A stretch of DNA of 14,583 nucleotides from Chitinophagaceae bacterium UBA4412. Its GTDB lineage: Bacteria; Bacteroidota; Bacteroidia; Chitinophagales; Chitinophagaceae. A program made the position numbers and the translations under genes. This document shows positions 1 through 8,400 of the stretch, piece after piece. The stretch spans positions 11,158 through 25,740 of the forward strand of contig DGQO01000104.1 of assembly GCA_002400445.1 (NCBI GenBank), read 5' to 3'. The notes under the pieces are model-generated. The model saw nothing but the letters and a program-made list of their open reading frames with translations. It searched no databases and was not told the origin of the DNA. Numbering within the stretch: position 1 is the first letter of the stretch; each line of letters opens with the position of its first letter.

Positions 1-519
1 GCAGAAAAAGGAAGCGTGGCTAAAATTAGCGGAAAAGAAGGCGAGAGATTTGAAGGCCCTGCAAAAGTCTTTGATGGCGAAAAGCACCTGGTAGAAGGCA
101 TAGCAAACGGTCGTGTACAAAAAGGAGATGTAGTGGTTATTCGCTACGAAGGCCCTAAAGGTGCACCGGGTATGCCCGAAATGCTCAAGCCTACATCAGC
201 CATTATGGGCGCTGGTCTTGGTCCGCATGTGGCACTCATCACCGATGGCCGGTTTAGCGGCGGGTCTCATGGCTTTGTAGTTGGCCACATCACGCCGGAG
301 GCGCATACCGGCGGCACACTGGCCATAGTGCAGGATGGAGACATTATAGAAATTGATGCGGTCACAAGGCTCATGAATGTAAAAATTTCTGCAGAAGAAA
401 TTACACGTCGCAAAGCAGTCTGGCAGCAGCCGGCACTTAAGGTTACACGGGGTGTATTGTTTAAATATGCGCAATGCGTAAAAGATGCGAGCGAAGGCTG
501 CGTAACGGATGAAGTTTAA
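1..519 (+). CDS. ilvD: Dihydroxy-acid dehydratase, C-terminal part (5' truncated by window edge)
   Basis: Dihydroxy-acid dehydratase removes water from 2,3-dihydroxy-isovalerate and 2,3-dihydroxy-3-methylvalerate to give the 2-keto acids of valine and isoleucine, in the cytoplasm. The frame is open from base 1 (Ala-Glu-Lys-Gly-Ser-Val-Ala-Lys...), so the GTG at 16 is an internal Val codon and not a start. About 172 residues are visible of a family length near 560. The second IlvD/Edd signature is clear: [15 protein letters not shown], with the active-site serine in the RFSGGS stretch, followed by VGHITPEA. The cysteines that bind the Fe-S cluster lie in the N-terminal part, outside the window. 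The C-terminal Cys-rich end ([16 protein letters not shown]) is typical of the family. It is the first visible gene of the ilv cluster, 50 nt before ilvB. Identity is secure; only completeness is unknown. Confidence 0.97.
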   Translation, partial: AEKGSVAKISGKEGERFEGPAKVFDGEKHLVEGIANGRVQKGDVVVIRYEGPKGAPGMPEMLKPTSAIMGAGLGPHVALITDGRFSGGSHGFVVGHITPEAHTGGTLAIVQDGDIIEIDAVTRLMNVKISAEEITRRKAVWQQPALKVTRGVLFKYAQCVKDASEGCVTDEV

Positions 520-569
520 ATGAGTAAACAAAAACAAATCGTTTTCTACATACAAATAAAATTTTTAAG

Positions 570-2330
570 ATGGAAACATTACAAGCAATACCTGCACCTG
601 CAGTGCAAAACAAGACAGCAGCAATAACCAGCCAATCCGGTTCTTATGCCGTGATGGATGCCCTTGTGCAGGAAAATGTGAAAACCATCTTTGGCTATCC
701 CGGTGGCGCCATCATGCCTATTTATGACGCCCTTTATGATTTTAAAGAGCAGGTAAAACATATCCTTGTGCGCCACGAACAGGGTGCCATTCACGCAGCA
801 CAGGGCTTTGCTCGTGCCTCTGGTGAAGTAGGTGTAGTATTTGCCACCAGCGGCCCCGGTGCCACTAACCTGGTTACCGGCCTTGCCGATGCAATGATTG
901 ACTCTACCCCAATCGTATGCATCACGGGGCAGGTGTTTGCGCATTTACTGGGCACAGATGCTTTCCAGGAAATTGATGTTATCAATATTACAACCCCTGT
1001 TACCAAATGGAATTTCCAGGTAACCGATGCCAACGAGATACCTGCAATACTGGCCAAAGCATTTTACATTGCCCGCAGCGGAAGGCCCGGTCCTGTGCTC
1101 ATCGACATTACTAAAAATGCACAACTGCAGCTATTTGATTATGCAGGATACGAGCCATGTAATCATGTTCGCAGTTATCGCCCTAAACCTATTATTCGCA
1201 AAAGCTATGTAGAGCAAGCAGCAAAATTGATTAACGAAGCAGAGCGTCCTTTTGTAATATTCGGACAAGGTGTTATTCTTGGCAGAGCTGAAGCAGAATT
1301 TAAAGCATTTATAGAAAAGGCTGGCCTCCCTGCGGCCTGGACGCTACTTGGTCTCGGCGCACTGCCCAGTGATCATCCCCAAAACACCGGTATGCTGGGT
1401 ATGCACGGAAACTATGGGCCAAATGTACTCACCAATGAATGCGACGTTCTCATTGCTGTAGGTATGCGCTTTGACGATCGGGTTACGGGCCGCCTGGATA
1501 AGTATGCACGGCAAGCCAAAGTGATTCATTTAGACATCGACCCATCCGAAATAGATAAAAATGTAAAAGCAACGGTTCCAGTTTGGGGAGACTGTAAAGA
1601 AACCCTGCCCATGCTTACCGAACTCTTGCAGGAGAAATTATATCCTAAATGGTTCCAACGTTTTTGGGATCACCAGGAGAAGGAAAAAAATACCATTATC
1701 GACCAGGAAATGCATCCCGCTTCTGGTACCATTACCATGGGAGAAGTTATTGGCGTATTGAATGAACTCACAAACGGAGATGCGATTATTGTTACGGATG
1801 TAGGCCAACACCAAATGGTAACCTGCCGGTATGCAAAATTTAACGAGAGCAAGAGCCATATCACAAGTGGTGGCCTGGGCACCATGGGCTTTGCCCTGCC
1901 TGCTGCAATTGGTGCTTGCTACGGCGCACCACAACGTACAGTAGTTGCCGTTATAGGCGATGGCGGCTTTCAAATGACGCTGCAGGAACTCGGGACAATT
2001 ATGCAGTTTGGTGCCAAAGTAAAAATTATTATTCTCAACAATCAATTCCTGGGAATGGTGCGGCAGTGGCAGCAGTTGTTTAATGATAAACGCTATTCTT
2101 TTGTAGATATTACCAGCCCCGACTTTGTAAAGGTTGCTGCAGGTTTCGGGATCAATGGTCAAAAAGTTTCTGAAAGAGAGGATTTAAAAACAGCGCTCAA
2201 AGCAATGCTTGCAGAAGATGGAAGCTATTTACTGGAAGTAATGGTTACTAAAGAAAACAACGTATTTCCAATGGTGCCACAAGGCCGTGGTGTAGGGGAA
2301 ATTGTACTTAGCGCAGCGGAAATCAAATAA
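570..2330 (+). CDS. ilvB: Acetolactate synthase (AHAS), large catalytic subunit
   Basis: This ThDP-, FAD- and Mg-dependent enzyme condenses two pyruvates to acetolactate, or pyruvate with 2-oxobutyrate to acetohydroxybutyrate: the first shared step of valine and isoleucine synthesis. The 586 residues match the usual length of 550-600. The order is a short N-terminal extension (about 1-24), the pyrimidine-binding domain with FGYPGGAIMP and the catalytic Glu70 in RHEQGA, a central FAD-associated domain, and a C-terminal pyrophosphate-binding domain. The last carries the ThDP motif from GDG (463-465) to NN (490-491), followed by the conserved FLGMVRQWQQ that contains the tryptophan targeted by sulfonylurea inhibitors in other species. 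The ATG at 570 follows an A/T-rich stretch and no Shine-Dalgarno is seen, as is usual in Bacteroidota. The regulatory subunit ilvN follows after 40 nt, which supports a biosynthetic AHAS rather than a catabolic AlsS. Confidence 0.97.
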   Translation: METLQAIPAPAVQNKTAAITSQSGSYAVMDALVQENVKTIFGYPGGAIMPIYDALYDFKEQVKHILVRHEQGAIHAAQGFARASGEVGVVFATSGPGATNLVTGLADAMIDSTPIVCITGQVFAHLLGTDAFQEIDVINITTPVTKWNFQVTDANEIPAILAKAFYIARSGRPGPVLIDITKNAQLQLFDYAGYEPCNHVRSYRPKPIIRKSYVEQAAKLINEAERPFVIFGQGVILGRAEAEFKAFIEKAGLPAAWTLLGLGALPSDHPQNTGMLGMHGNYGPNVLTNECDVLIAVGMRFDDRVTGRLDKYARQAKVIHLDIDPSEIDKNVKATVPVWGDCKETLPMLTELLQEKLYPKWFQRFWDHQEKEKNTIIDQEMHPASGTITMGEVIGVLNELTNGDAIIVTDVGQHQMVTCRYAKFNESKSHITSGGLGTMGFALPAAIGACYGAPQRTVVAVIGDGGFQMTLQELGTIMQFGAKVKIIILNNQFLGMVRQWQQLFNDKRYSFVDITSPDFVKVAAGFGINGQKVSEREDLKTALKAMLAEDGSYLLEVMVTKENNVFPMVPQGRGVGEIVLSAAEIK

Positions 2331-2370
2331 AAATCATCGTTCGCACAATCAATCATGTGCCGGGCAATAA

Positions 2371-2970
2371 ATGAATAACATGCAAAAGCAGGAATTTACC
2401 ATCACCGTTTATACCGAAAATCAAATTGGTTTGCTCAACCGGATAGCCACTATTTTTTCCCGCAGAAAAATTAATGTTGAAAGTCTCAACACATCTCCTT
2501 CTGAAGTAGAGAGCGTACATCGCTTCAATATTGTTATCACAGAAACGGAGGATGTGGTACGCAAACTTTGTAGCCAGATTGAAAAGCAGGTAGAGGTTCT
2601 TAAAGCCTATTATAACACCGCCGACCAGATCGTATGGCAGGAAATGGCCCTATACAAAGTTCCTACCAGCCAGATAGCAGAGAAGGTGCAGGTAGAAAGA
2701 TTGCTCCGCAAATATGGTGCAAGAGCCGTTGTAATCCGGCATGATTACACGGTGTTTGAAACCACCGGACACCGGGAAGAAACAGATGCATTAGTTGCCG
2801 TTCTTGAACCCCTTGGCCTTATTGAATTTGTGCGCAGTGCAAGGGTGGCCATCATTAAAGACAGCGTGGGCTTCCATGAGAAACTCAAAGAATTTGAACA
2901 GCGGGAACCCGGCGAAGAAGCCGCAGAAAATGAATTCTTAAGTGAGAATGAACAAATATTCACCATGTAA
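2371..2970 (+). CDS. ilvN: Acetolactate synthase, small regulatory subunit
   Basis: This is the regulatory partner of the large subunit. In the family it raises catalytic activity and binds valine or related amino acids for feedback inhibition. Residues about 8-80 form an ACT domain (FTITVYTENQIGLLNRIATIF, then NVESLNTSPSE and the RFNIVI strand). Residues about 90-175 match the C-terminal domain of AHAS small subunits (ALYKVPTS, then REETDALVAVLEPLGLIEFVRSARVAI). At 199 aa it is longer than many small subunits (about 160-185); the extra length is a Glu-rich tail (EQREPGEEAAENEF...). The start is either ATG 2371 or ATG 2380, three codons later; the ACT domain begins just after both. The 40-nt spacer from ilvB holds a 5-bp inverted repeat (2343-2347 with 2356-2360) without a T-run, so cotranscription is likely. 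Confidence 0.95.
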   Translation: MNNMQKQEFTITVYTENQIGLLNRIATIFSRRKINVESLNTSPSEVESVHRFNIVITETEDVVRKLCSQIEKQVEVLKAYYNTADQIVWQEMALYKVPTSQIAEKVQVERLLRKYGARAVVIRHDYTVFETTGHREETDALVAVLEPLGLIEFVRSARVAIIKDSVGFHEKLKEFEQREPGEEAAENEFLSENEQIFTM

Positions 2971-3038
2971 TAAATAAACTCCTTCTTTATAAACCGTAAT
3001 TTAAGAACGCATTTCATAAAAAAATTAAAACAAATAAA

Positions 3039-4142
3039 ATGGCAAAACTCAATTTTGGCGGCGTTGAAGAAAACGTTGTAACCCGGGAAGAATTCCCGCT
3101 GAGCAAAGCACAGGAAGTGCTTAAGAACGAAACTGTAGCAGTGATTGGATACGGCGTGCAAGGTCCCGGCCAGGCGCTAAACCAAAGAGACAATGGCATC
3201 AACGTAATTGTGGGCCAGCGTAAAAATTCAAAAACATGGGATAAAGCCATTGCAGACGGTTTTGTACCCGGTGAAACTTTATTTGAAATTGAGGAAGCCC
3301 TGCAGCGGGGAACCATCATTTGCTACCTGCTGAGCGATGCAGCACAGATTGCAATTTGGCCTACCGTGCAAAAACACCTTACACCTGGCAAAGCTTTATA
3401 TTTCTCCCATGGATTTGGTATCACATTTAGTGAGCAAACCAGTATTGTTCCGCCAAAAGATGTAGATGTATTCCTGGTAGCACCTAAAGGAAGCGGCACA
3501 TCACTGCGCCGGATGTTCTTACAAGGCAGAGGCCTTAACAGCTCTTACGCTATTTACCAGGATGCTACAGGTCGTGCTTTTGAGCGTGTGGTTGCACTGG
3601 GTATCGCAGTGGGAAGTGGCTATTTATTTGAAACAAATTTTAAAAAGGAAGTGTACAGTGATCTTACCGGCGAAAGAGGCACACTGATGGGCGCTATCCA
3701 GGGAATCTTTGCAGCACAATACCAGGTATTGCGCAGCAAGGGCCACACGCCTTCTGAAGCATTCAACGAAACGGTAGAAGAACTTACGCAATCACTGATG
3801 CCATTGGTAGCAGAGAATGGTATGGACTGGATGTACGGAAACTGCAGTACTACAGCGCAGCGTGGTGCTTTAGACTGGTGGAAAAAATTCAGAGATGCTA
3901 CCCTGCCTGTGTTCAATGATCTGTATGAATCAGTAGCAAGCGGCAAAGAATCACAACGATCAATTGACTCTAATTCTCAGCCGGACTACAGGGAGAAATT
4001 AGAAAAAGAATTAGAAGAATTGCGCAATAGCGAATTATGGCAGGCAGGAAAAACAGTGCGAAGCCTGCGTCCGGAAAATCAAAAAACAGAAGAAGAATCA
4101 ACCTTAGATAGTAATGCACCTGTGGGCTCATACTGGATTTAA
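3039..4142 (+). CDS. ilvC: Ketol-acid reductoisomerase (KARI), Bacteroidetes/fungal-like type
   Basis: KARI isomerises and reduces acetolactate or acetohydroxybutyrate to the dihydroxy acids, using NAD(P)H and Mg2+. The Rossmann motif is GYGVQG (37-42), and the loop GQRKNSKTW after it is the type that contacts the cofactor phosphate. Also visible are the YFSHGFG segment (His124), metal-ligand candidates Asp208 and Glu212 in SDLTGERG, and Glu244/Glu248 in FNETVEEL. The protein has a single helical C-terminal domain (class I layout). The stretches VAPKGSG, EGRGLNSSYA-like, CSTTAQRGALDW and NSQPDYREKLEKELE closely resemble yeast Ilv5 and Bacteroides IlvC as I remember them, more than the E. coli enzyme. 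The related proteins end near LRPENQ (residue 348 here); this one continues for 19 residues (KTEEESTLDS...GSYWI). The 68-nt spacer upstream is A/T-rich with no hairpin seen. The stop codon is 1 nt before the ilvA start. Confidence 0.96.
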   Translation: MAKLNFGGVEENVVTREEFPLSKAQEVLKNETVAVIGYGVQGPGQALNQRDNGINVIVGQRKNSKTWDKAIADGFVPGETLFEIEEALQRGTIICYLLSDAAQIAIWPTVQKHLTPGKALYFSHGFGITFSEQTSIVPPKDVDVFLVAPKGSGTSLRRMFLQGRGLNSSYAIYQDATGRAFERVVALGIAVGSGYLFETNFKKEVYSDLTGERGTLMGAIQGIFAAQYQVLRSKGHTPSEAFNETVEELTQSLMPLVAENGMDWMYGNCSTTAQRGALDWWKKFRDATLPVFNDLYESVASGKESQRSIDSNSQPDYREKLEKELEELRNSELWQAGKTVRSLRPENQKTEEESTLDSNAPVGSYWI

Positions 4143-4143
4143 G

Positions 4144-5397
4144 ATGCAGGCAACAGAACAAACATATCAACTCAACTACAAAGCTGCAGCCGCAAGGCTG
4201 CAGCCTATCATCCTGCGCACGCCGCTGCAACTGAGTCGCAGCCTTAGCCGCCGGCATAATTGTAATGTTTACCTAAAGCGGGAAGACCTGCAGGTAGTGC
4301 GCTCTTACAAACTGCGTGGAGCGTATAACATGATGTGCAGCCTTACGCAAGCGCAACTCAACAAAGGCGTAGTATGCGCAAGTGCGGGTAATCATGCGCA
4401 AGGTTTTGCTTACAGTTGCAAAATGCTTAATACAAAAGGTGTTGTGTTTATGCCCATCATCACACCAAAGCAAAAAGTGCATCAGACCAATATGTTTGGA
4501 GAAGGGTTTATACAAATTCAACTCGTGGGCGATACCTTCGATGATTGTGCTGCAGCAGCACAAAAGTTCACCATAGAAAATGAACTCACCTTCATTCCGC
4601 CCTTTGATGATCTTAGAATTATAGAAGGGCAAGCCACCGTTGCGCTGGAGATCCTTGAAGATTTACCGGAAGTAGATTTTCTCTTTGTACCCGTTGGTGG
4701 TGGCGGGCTTATAGCCGGTACTGGCTCCTATTTCAATACCTTTTCTCCGCAAACCAAAATCATTGGCACTGAGCCTGAAGGCGCACCTTCAATGACGCAG
4801 GCCCTGGAAGCAGGAGAACCCATTACCCTGGATAAAATAGACCGCTTTGTAGATGGTGCAGCAGTGAAGCGTGTAGGCAACCTCACATTTAACCTGGCAA
4901 AGGATTTTATTTCGCAAATGCAACTTGTGCCAGAAGGCAAAATATGCAGCACGATTTTGAAATTGTATAATGAAGATGCCATTGTAGTAGAACCTGCCGG
5001 AGTGTTAAGCATTGCAGCCCTTGAATATTTTGCAGAGGAAATAAAAGGCAAAAATATAGTGTGCATTGTAAGTGGTAGCAATAACGATATTGACAGGATG
5101 CCAGAGATCAAAGAACGCAGCCTGCAGTTTGAAGGTCTCAAACATTACCTGCTGGTAAACTTTGCGCAGCGACCTGGTGCACTAAAAGAATTTGTAAATG
5201 ATGTGCTTGGACCAAATGATGATATCACCCGCTTTGAATATATGCAGAAGACCAATAAAGAAAGCGGCCCTGCACTCATTGGAATTGAACTTAAATGCGC
5301 AGAAGATTATAATGTGCTCATCCGCAACCTTAACCGGTTACAAATTAATTACACAGAACTGAATAAGGATGATACTTTATTTGGGTACCTGGTATAG
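4144..5397 (+). CDS. ilvA: Threonine dehydratase (biosynthetic), PLP enzyme with C-terminal ACT-like domain
   Basis: Deaminates threonine to 2-oxobutyrate and ammonia, the committed step to isoleucine. I place the start at ATG 4144, one base after the ilvC stop, giving 417 aa. An in-frame ATG at 4114 would add ten residues (MHLWAHTGFK), but these lie inside the ilvC reading frame and do not look like the family. The PLP-binding lysine is Lys56 in RSYKLRGAYNMM, and the phosphate-binding loop is GGGG (185-188). SAGNHAQGFAY is the expected fold-type II motif. From about residue 333 a single ACT-like regulatory domain begins (HYLLVNFAQRPGALKEF...), and the protein ends in DTLFGYLV, as in the shorter Bacillus/Corynebacterium-type enzymes. 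In the family this domain mediates isoleucine inhibition. The near-zero spacing suggests translational coupling to ilvC. Confidence 0.95.
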   Translation: MQATEQTYQLNYKAAAARLQPIILRTPLQLSRSLSRRHNCNVYLKREDLQVVRSYKLRGAYNMMCSLTQAQLNKGVVCASAGNHAQGFAYSCKMLNTKGVVFMPIITPKQKVHQTNMFGEGFIQIQLVGDTFDDCAAAAQKFTIENELTFIPPFDDLRIIEGQATVALEILEDLPEVDFLFVPVGGGGLIAGTGSYFNTFSPQTKIIGTEPEGAPSMTQALEAGEPITLDKIDRFVDGAAVKRVGNLTFNLAKDFISQMQLVPEGKICSTILKLYNEDAIVVEPAGVLSIAALEYFAEEIKGKNIVCIVSGSNNDIDRMPEIKERSLQFEGLKHYLLVNFAQRPGALKEFVNDVLGPNDDITRFEYMQKTNKESGPALIGIELKCAEDYNVLIRNLNRLQINYTELNKDDTLFGYLV

Positions 5398-5413
5398 TGC
5401 ATTGCACTATTTT
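5394..5413 (+). terminator. Short hairpin over the ilvA stop codon, weak terminator or attenuator candidate
   Basis: The arms ATAGTGC (5394-5400) and GCACTAT (5404-5410) pair perfectly around a 3-nt loop, and a run of four T ends the element (5410-5413). The ilvA TAG stop (5395-5397) sits in the first arm. The stem is only 7 bp and not GC-rich, and the T-run is short, so termination would be partial at best. It may separate the ilv genes from gltBD or reduce read-through. The repeat is seen directly; its function is inference. Confidence 0.4.
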
Positions 5414-5439
5414 CGATGGCTTGCCAATAAAAATAGTTT

Positions 5440-8400
5440 ATGAAAAAATCTGAAGGTTTATACAATCCGGCATTTGAACATGATGCCTGCGGTATTGGGT
5501 TTGTAGCAAATATTTGTGGTTCTAAAAGTCATCAAAATATTGCAGACGCACTTACCGTACTGGAAAATATGGAACACCGTGGCGCTTGTGGCTGCGAAAA
5601 TAATACGGGCGACGGTGCAGGCATTATGCTACAAATGCCACATGAATTTTTCTTTGATGAATGCCTGCAGCAGGGCGTGCATTTACCTCCCTACGGCAAG
5701 TATGCTGTTGCGGTAATTTTCTTTCCGAAAGAAATCAGGTTACGGGAAGAATGCCGGGCCATCTTTAATCGCACTGCAGAAAAGCTTGGGCTTGAAGTAA
5801 TGCTTTTTCGTAAAGTACCGGTAAACACAACGGATATTGGTGTAACAGCTTTAAGCGTGGAGCCAGAAATGGAACAGGCTTTTATTCGCTGCCCGGATCA
5901 CATCTCAGATCCTGATCAATTTGAACGAAAACTTTTTGTACTGCGCAATTATTGCGCTCATATCATTTCCAATACAGTGGCACAGGATGCCATTGGTTTT
6001 TACATTGCTTCACTTTCTCACAAAACAATCGTGTACAAAGGGCAGCTCACGAGCACGCAGGTACGAAAATATTTTCCTGACCTGAACGATCCCAGGCTGG
6101 TAAGTGCTTTCGGCCTGGTGCATAGCCGGTTTGCCACAAATACTTTTCCTTCGTGGAAGTTGGCTCAGCCCTTCCGGTTCATTGCACACAATGGAGAAAT
6201 AAACACCTTGCAGGGAAATTTAAACTGGCTCAAAACAAGTGAAAAGAATTTTGAGTCCCCCTATTTTTCTAAAGAAGAAATGGAAATGCTGCTCCCGTTG
6301 ATTTCTGGTAGCCAAAGCGACTCTGCAAGCTTAGACAATGTGGTAGAACTGCTCACACTTTGTGGCCGCTCTCTACCCCATGTGATGATGATGCTTATTC
6401 CTGAAGCCTGGGATGGCAATGAACAAATGGATCCGCTGAAAAAATCTTTTTATGAATTTCACGCCGGACTTATGGAACCCTGGGATGGGCCCGCTTCTAT
6501 CTCTTTCACCAATGGAAATATCATCGGTGCTATCCTGGATCGCAATGGCTTAAGGCCTTCCCGCTATTGTATTACAAACGATAACCGGGTGATTATGGCT
6601 TCCGAAACCGGTACCCTCCCGCTTGATCCTGCTACCATCATCGAGAAAGGCAGGTTGCAACCGGGTAAGATGTTCGTGGTAGATATGGAGCAAGGAAAGA
6701 TCATTAGCGATGAGGCCATCAAGCATGAAATCTGCAGTCAGAAACCTTACGCAACATGGCTGAATAAATACAAAATTCGCCTGGAAGAATTGCCTGAGCC
6801 AAGGGTGATGTTTACCCACCTGGAACATGAGCAAATCTATCAATACCAAAAAGCATTTGGTTTCACCTCTGAAGACCTGCATGAAATCATTGCGCCCATG
6901 GCCGTGCAAGGCAAAGAGCCACTCGGCTCCATGGGAACAGATACACCGCTGGCTATCTTTAGCGATCAGCCACAACACCTGAGTAGTTATTTTAAGCAAT
7001 TGTTTGCACAGGTTACGAATCCACCCATTGATCCCATCCGGGAAAAATTGGTGATGTCCCTGGCAAGTTTTGCGGGCAACAACGGGAATCTTTTATTGGA
7101 AGATGAGCTTACCTGCCACACGGTAGCGCTGAAGCACCCGGTGCTTACTAATCATCAACTGGAGCAGATCAGGAGTATTGATACCGGCCTTTTTCAATCT
7201 AAAACCTTGCAATGTTATTTTAAGGCTGATGGAAAACCCGGCTCGTTGAAAACGGCTCTCGATCGCATTTGCCGCTACGCCGTTGATGCAGTATCAGACG
7301 GATTTAAAGTATTGATTTTACAAGACCGTGCAATTGATTCTACGCATGCGGCCATCCCATCACTGCTTGCAGTAAGTGCCATACACCATCACCTTATTCG
7401 CAAGGGTCTTCGTGGGCAGGTGGGTATTATTGTAGAAGCCGGAGACGTGTGGGAAGTGCATCATTTTGCTTGTCTTATTTCTTTTGGAGCTACTGCCGTA
7501 AATCCATACCTGGCGCTATCATCTATTCGGGATTTAAAAGAGCAAAACTTTTTGCAAACCGAAATAGCAGAAGAAAAACTTAAAGAAAATTATATCACTG
7601 CCGTAAAAGATGGATTGCTTAAAGTGTTTTCAAAAATGGGTATTTCTACCCTGCAATCTTACCAGGGTGCACAAACTTTTGAGATTCTTGGATTGAACAT
7701 GAGCGTGGTGCAGCAGTATTTTACCGGTGCTATTTCCCGCATAGAAGGCCTTGGCCTCGATGAGATAGCAAGGGAAGCCCTGGCAAAACATTTCTTTGCC
7801 TTTACCCGTAAAAATATCCCATTAGACAGGTTGCCGGTGGGCGGTGTTTACCAGTGGAAACGCAAAGGTGAATTCCATTTATTTAATCCGCAAACCATCC
7901 ACCTGTTGCAGCACGCCACAAAGAGCAATGACTTTGCAACTTTTAAAAAATATTCTAAACTGGTAAACGATCAAAGTGAACGTGCATGCACATTGCGGAG
8001 CTTATTTCAGTTTAAATCTTTGCGACCATCTATCTCAATTGATGATGTAGAGCCAGCAGAAAGTATTTATCGCCGCTTTGCTACCGGCGCCATGAGTTTT
8101 GGTTCCATTTCCTGGGAAGCACATACCACGCTGGCTATAGCCATGAACAGGCTTGGTGGCAAGAGTAATACAGGTGAAGGTGGCGAAGATGAAACCCGCT
8201 ACCAACCCCTGGAGAATGGGGATAGTATGCGAAGTTCGATCAAGCAGGTGGCCAGCGCAAGATTTGGTGTAAATACCTATTACCTCACTGAAGCAGATGA
8301 ATTACAAATAAAAATGGCACAAGGTGCCAAGCCTGGTGAAGGCGGACAGTTACCCGGTGATAAAGTGGATGCATGGATTGGAAAAACCCGGCACGCTACA

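Noticed and set aside
196..555. Minus-strand open frames lying across ilvD, ilvB, gltB and the other genes.
   Set aside because: They lie opposite well-conserved coding sequence, show no family motifs and are explained as shadows of the real genes.
520..627. A 35-codon frame (MSKQKQIVFYIQIKF...) starting right after the ilvD stop, considered as a leader peptide for ilvB.
   Set aside because: It overlaps the true ilvB start by 58 bases in another frame, is not especially rich in Ile/Val/Leu runs, and no attenuator hairpin follows it.
4114..4143. An earlier in-frame ATG for ilvA at 4114.
   Set aside because: The added ten residues overlap the end of ilvC and do not fit the family N-terminus; ATG 4144 sits 1 nt after the ilvC stop.
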